DNA of 64,000 bases, taken from contig NC_083340.1 in NCBI RefSeq assembly GCF_019175385.1, positions 20,286,336 to 20,350,335 on the forward strand. The letters run 5' to 3'. A program made the position numbers and the translations under genes. The notes under the pieces are model-generated. The model was not told where the DNA came from. It was given only the letters and a program-made list of their open reading frames with translations, and ran no database searches. This stretch comes from Lycium barbarum (Eukaryota > Streptophyta > Magnoliopsida > Solanales > Solanaceae). Each line of letters opens with the position of its first letter. The stretch's first letter is position 1. Shown here in pieces: positions 61,171 to 64,000 of the stretch.

Positions 61171-62385
61171 TGATGTGGCGTGATTTTACGCCACAATCGA
61201 TGCTTTTTTGCTGTAAGTTTTACTTGTTTTTAAGCAAGTCTATGTGATTTTACATGGTTTTTATCATGTTTCAGGTAATACGAGGTCCCTAGAACCTAAG
61301 TGTGGAAAAACAAGCGAAAAAGAGAAAATAAAGTTGATCACTGAAAGCAACTGGACGTTCTGGAAATTTTGGTGGAAAATAACTCTGCGCGTTCGCGCCC
61401 ACGCGCGTCGGTGACTCTGCACGTTCACGTTAGAAGATCACGCGTTTGTGCTGAAGAAACAAAGGGATGGTGACGTCACCTTGGCGCGTTCGCGCGTCCA
61501 TGTTGCGCGTTCGTGTTGAAGGATTTTCGGCTCAGTCCGAACAGAACTTGGATTTTGACGAGTTTTGCTATTCCAGTTCTTTTAAAAAGACAACTAGAGC
61601 ATTGTAAAATTATCTTTGGCATAAAACACAAGTTTGGAGGCTAGGGTTCCTACATAAATATTCTTTTTTTTTTATTTAATCCTTGTTTATGGGAATTTCT
61701 TGGTGACAATTAAGATTGATACTCTTGTTGTGCTTATTTATTCATCGACATTATTTATATTCAAGTAAGTTTTTGTTATTTTAATTATTCTTGTTCTTCA
61801 ACGTTTCTCAAGGGAATAGCTAACCCTAGGACTCACCCATTTATTTTGTTTGAAACTCGAAAGAGGAAAAACGAGATTGGGATAGAATAATTAACATGAA
61901 TTTGGGGCTTTAACCCTCGTCTAATGGAAATTGACCTAGGAATAGGCGATACCACTTGTTGTCATATTCGGGTGTTCTTAATGCTCCTAATTGCTTGAGG
62001 GATCTTCAATTGGGTAGTCTAGTTAATCTTCGGGAGAAGTTAATTTAGAGTCATTATCCGAGGCTAAATAACATAAACTTGCTATTATTTATAATTCGTG
62101 AAATAGATTGGATCGTTACTTGAGAAGTAGTTTCCTTTATTCCATTCTTGTTGCCATTGATCAATTTACTTGCTTTCTAGATTAGAATTTATATTTCCGT
62201 ATTTTATCAAACCTTATCAAAAACCACCATTGATGAGTTCGGTCTAGCTGTTGTTAGTGATAATTCCTAATCTGCTTACATCGCCTACATATTGTTCTTT
62301 GTGGGATTCAACCCCAACCTTGCTGGGTTACTATATTTGACAACGTCCACGTTATACCATTTATAGGTGTAATTTGAGCGTATCA
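61171..62385 (+). repeat. 5' LTR of A2 (1215 bp)
   Basis: Same TGATGTGGCGTG start and hairpin as element A, end GAGCGTATCA. The U3 array at 61385-61530 is reduced and shifted to CGCGTTCGCGC and relatives, with no exact GCGATCGC. Confidence 0.92.
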
Positions 62386-62390
62386 AATTT

Positions 62391-62408
62391 TGGCGCCGTT
62401 GCCGGGGA
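62391..62408 (+). other. Primer-binding site of A2
   Basis: TGGCGCCGTTGCCGGGGA, identical to that of element A. Confidence 0.9.
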
Positions 62409-62514
62409 ACAATTGGCGTATTTTGGCTAATCTAGGAAATAAGCTAACTTTCTTTGAACCGAACCTGTGAATATTTGTATAGTTGTTTTCTGTGTTTTAT
62501 TTTATTTTAAAAAA

Positions 62515-62748
62515 ATGGCATCTTTCCATGAAAACTTGTTTAGTAGTGATCTTTATTGTGAGCATGGCCAAATTGGTGAGTTCAAACTCATGATGGAGTG
62601 TCTGCTATGTAAGGGTAATGAAAATCAAAAAGCCTTAGAAGAATACTTGGAAACTAGTCTCCAACTTGGTTTGATGACAGACGAAGAAAATCCTTTATGG
62701 GCAAATCATTATGAACTCCCCAATGCTCAAGATGAAAGGGTAAATCAT
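62515..62748 (+). pseudogene. A2 ORF1, 78 codons then cut
   Basis: Starts MASFHENLFSSDLYCEHG. The first residues resemble the ORF1 start of A and B, but the Cys/His clusters are absent and a Glu/Leu-rich stretch follows, so this is a different or rearranged ORF1. It is interrupted by TGTTACACCCCG at 62749. Confidence 0.7.
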
Positions 62749-63632
62749 TGTTACACCCCGTACCTCCGTACCTCGAAGAAGCACTGGTTAAATTTGAATG
62801 TAAGTATGTCGAGTTACGACTAGGTAAAACAACTTTGGAGTATGAGGAATAAGGCATTATTAAGTATATTGTTTAAATAAAGGATGATTACTATCTCGTA
62901 AGCCGTAATTGGGAAAGAGTATTTTGAAACACGAGAACATGGCCATTATTAGTATAATAAGTGATAAATATCATGTATGTAGAGTTTCAGAATATTTCGA
63001 GATCGAGCGAATTGAAGAAAATAAGTTCGACGAAAAATTTGAGAAATGCTGGAAGAATTTTTAGTCAACCTTGGAGGGGTATATCTCCATGTATATTTGG
63101 AGTTTTAAGGAGTTTCAAAATCCTAAAATGAAGTTCGTCGAGTCTAGTTTGTAATTCAACAAACCGCTCGTTGATAGGACCTCAGAGTAGAGAATTATAT
63201 ACGTTAGTCGAATGTTGCGCCGCAAAGTGCGCCAGAATGTGATATTTCGCCCCGAACTGTCTGTCGTAAAATGGCTATAACTTTTGATCCCTATGTGATG
63301 TGAGGGCCCACGACCTATGGTTGGAAATCTCTTTCAATTATCTACAACTTTCATCCTGTGGTGTTTTTCCCAAATTCCAACTTTATAATAGCGTTTTGGC
63401 CCCTCCAAACCAGATCATCCGAAAATGTTTCCTTAACTCGCCCTTTTGGATGGCTCATGCCCATATTTGGCTTATGGGTCCTTCTTGAAACTTACTTGAC
63501 ACTTCATTACCAATATAAGGGACATTATAATTCTTCTCCAATATGTCATTAAGAAATCATTAATTCGATACTCATAATTTCCCTTCGTCAGTCAATTCAC
63601 TGTGCACGAACGAAAATTTTCCAAGGTGTAAC
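62749..63632. repeat. Two LTR 5' ends joined tail to tail
   Basis: The left part reads as the start of an LTR on the plus strand (TGTTACACCCCGTACC). The right part (about 63208-63632) is the start of a Tekay-like LTR on the minus strand, matching 45537-46090 reversed. Both lack their 3' parts. No matching target duplication lies outside. Confidence 0.75.
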
Positions 63633-63967
63633 AGAAGTAACCTTGGAGAGCCAGCACTGAACCAATACGCCGGTGTAGGAATTCTACCATGAGAATAGCA
63701 AGACGCGAGGAAATAACCCCTCGTAAAAGAAAGGGGTAGTCCCTTGAATGTCTTCAAGAACTCCACTCCAAAGGCTAAATTAAAAGAAAAAACAAATTAA
63801 AACGAATTAAAGGAAAAGAAGAGCCAGTGTACATGTGTAATTGGAGGGTATACATTAGTTAATCAAAGAGAAATGCTAACCTTGAACAATTATACATTGG
63901 CCAAATGTACAGTTATTTATGTTCTTGCTGCAATCCTTCAAAGCGTGTTGAGGATCAAGATATGGAG
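63633..63967 (-). pseudogene. Pectin acetylesterase fragment (exons 11-12)
   Basis: On the minus strand: partial exon 11 (63967-63881), intron (63880-63775) and partial exon 12 (63774-63633). It follows the gene at 14524-17100 closely in the intron as well as the exons. The catalytic His in CYSHG is kept, but there are amino-acid changes (for example C331 to Y, T334 to A, S341 to R in the numbering of the intact gene). Both ends are cut by LTR starts, so it cannot make an enzyme from what is visible. Further exons may lie beyond the right edge. Confidence 0.92.
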
Positions 63968-64000
63968 TGTTACACCTCGTGGATTTTCGCGTCGTTGTAA
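63968..64000 (+). repeat. Start of an LTR at the window edge
   Basis: TGTTACACCTCGTGG begins inside pectin acetylesterase exon 11 of the fragment copy. Only 33 bp are visible. Confidence 0.65.

Larger units (their letters stand above)
61171..62748 (+). mobile_element. Family A element, second copy (A2), 5' part
   Basis: 5' LTR, tRNA-Asp PBS and ORF1 start, ended at 62749 by an LTR start. It inserted in the 3' LTR of B3. The rest is missing. Confidence 0.88.

Noticed and set aside
62749..63632. A standard small LTR retrotransposon
   Set aside because: The two halves are different LTR starts in opposite orientation, there is no direct repeat, PBS or polypurine tract, and flanks do not match.
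63572..63766. 64-codon ORF as an independent gene
   Set aside because: It is exon 12 of the pectin acetylesterase fragment running into LTR sequence.

Overview
The window is nuclear DNA of a flowering plant, most likely Solanaceae. The evidence is an AT-rich background, one intron-rich host gene, two SINE fragments ending in TTG repeats that look like the Solanaceae TS family, and dense nests of plant Ty3 and Ty1 LTR retrotransposons. No bacterial, organellar or viral gene order is present. The species cannot be fixed from the sequence alone.

Layout. 1-7225: 3' part of a Tekay/Del-type Ty3 chromovirus with its 2.5-kb 3' LTR, inserted in an older minus-strand non-autonomous element (B1, 7226-9606). 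9607-14380: low-copy spacer with a SINE, a tandem duplication and a Stowaway-like MITE. 14524-17100: the only intact host gene, a 13-exon pectin acetylesterase (391 aa, plus strand) whose start codon appears split by an intron. 17101-19603: spacer with a SINE and an LTR-like start. 19604-27106: a decayed Ty1/copia element (minus) with perfect TSDs, its 5' LTR split by a solo Ty3-type LTR. 27864-28877: a TIR transposon. 28878-30700: the end of another LTR with a large trinucleotide microsatellite. 30700-44498: a second copia element (minus) split by a solo LTR, which is itself split by a complete non-autonomous element A (33235-41470, perfect TSDs, two ORFs, no reverse transcriptase). 44499-54211: a Ty3 reverse transcriptase fragment and several LTRs or LTR pieces in both orientations. 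54212-61170: two inverted copies of family B (B2, B3). 61171-62748: a second copy of family A. 62749-64000: a tail-to-tail LTR pair and a truncated second copy of pectin acetylesterase exons 11-12.

How it works together. The host gene encodes a secreted wall enzyme that removes acetyl groups from pectin. The rest is a retrotransposon stratigraphy readable from nesting and TSDs. The most unusual feature is that several LTR families carry, just upstream of their TATA box, an array of a short near-palindromic motif that differs between subfamilies. In families A and B the same motif recurs in internal non-coding DNA. I suggest, as inference, that these are binding sites for an element-specific factor, comparable to the motif-targeted VANC anti-silencing system of VANDAL DNA transposons. 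The pol-less element A also carries an ORF with a plant-transposon domain of unknown role.
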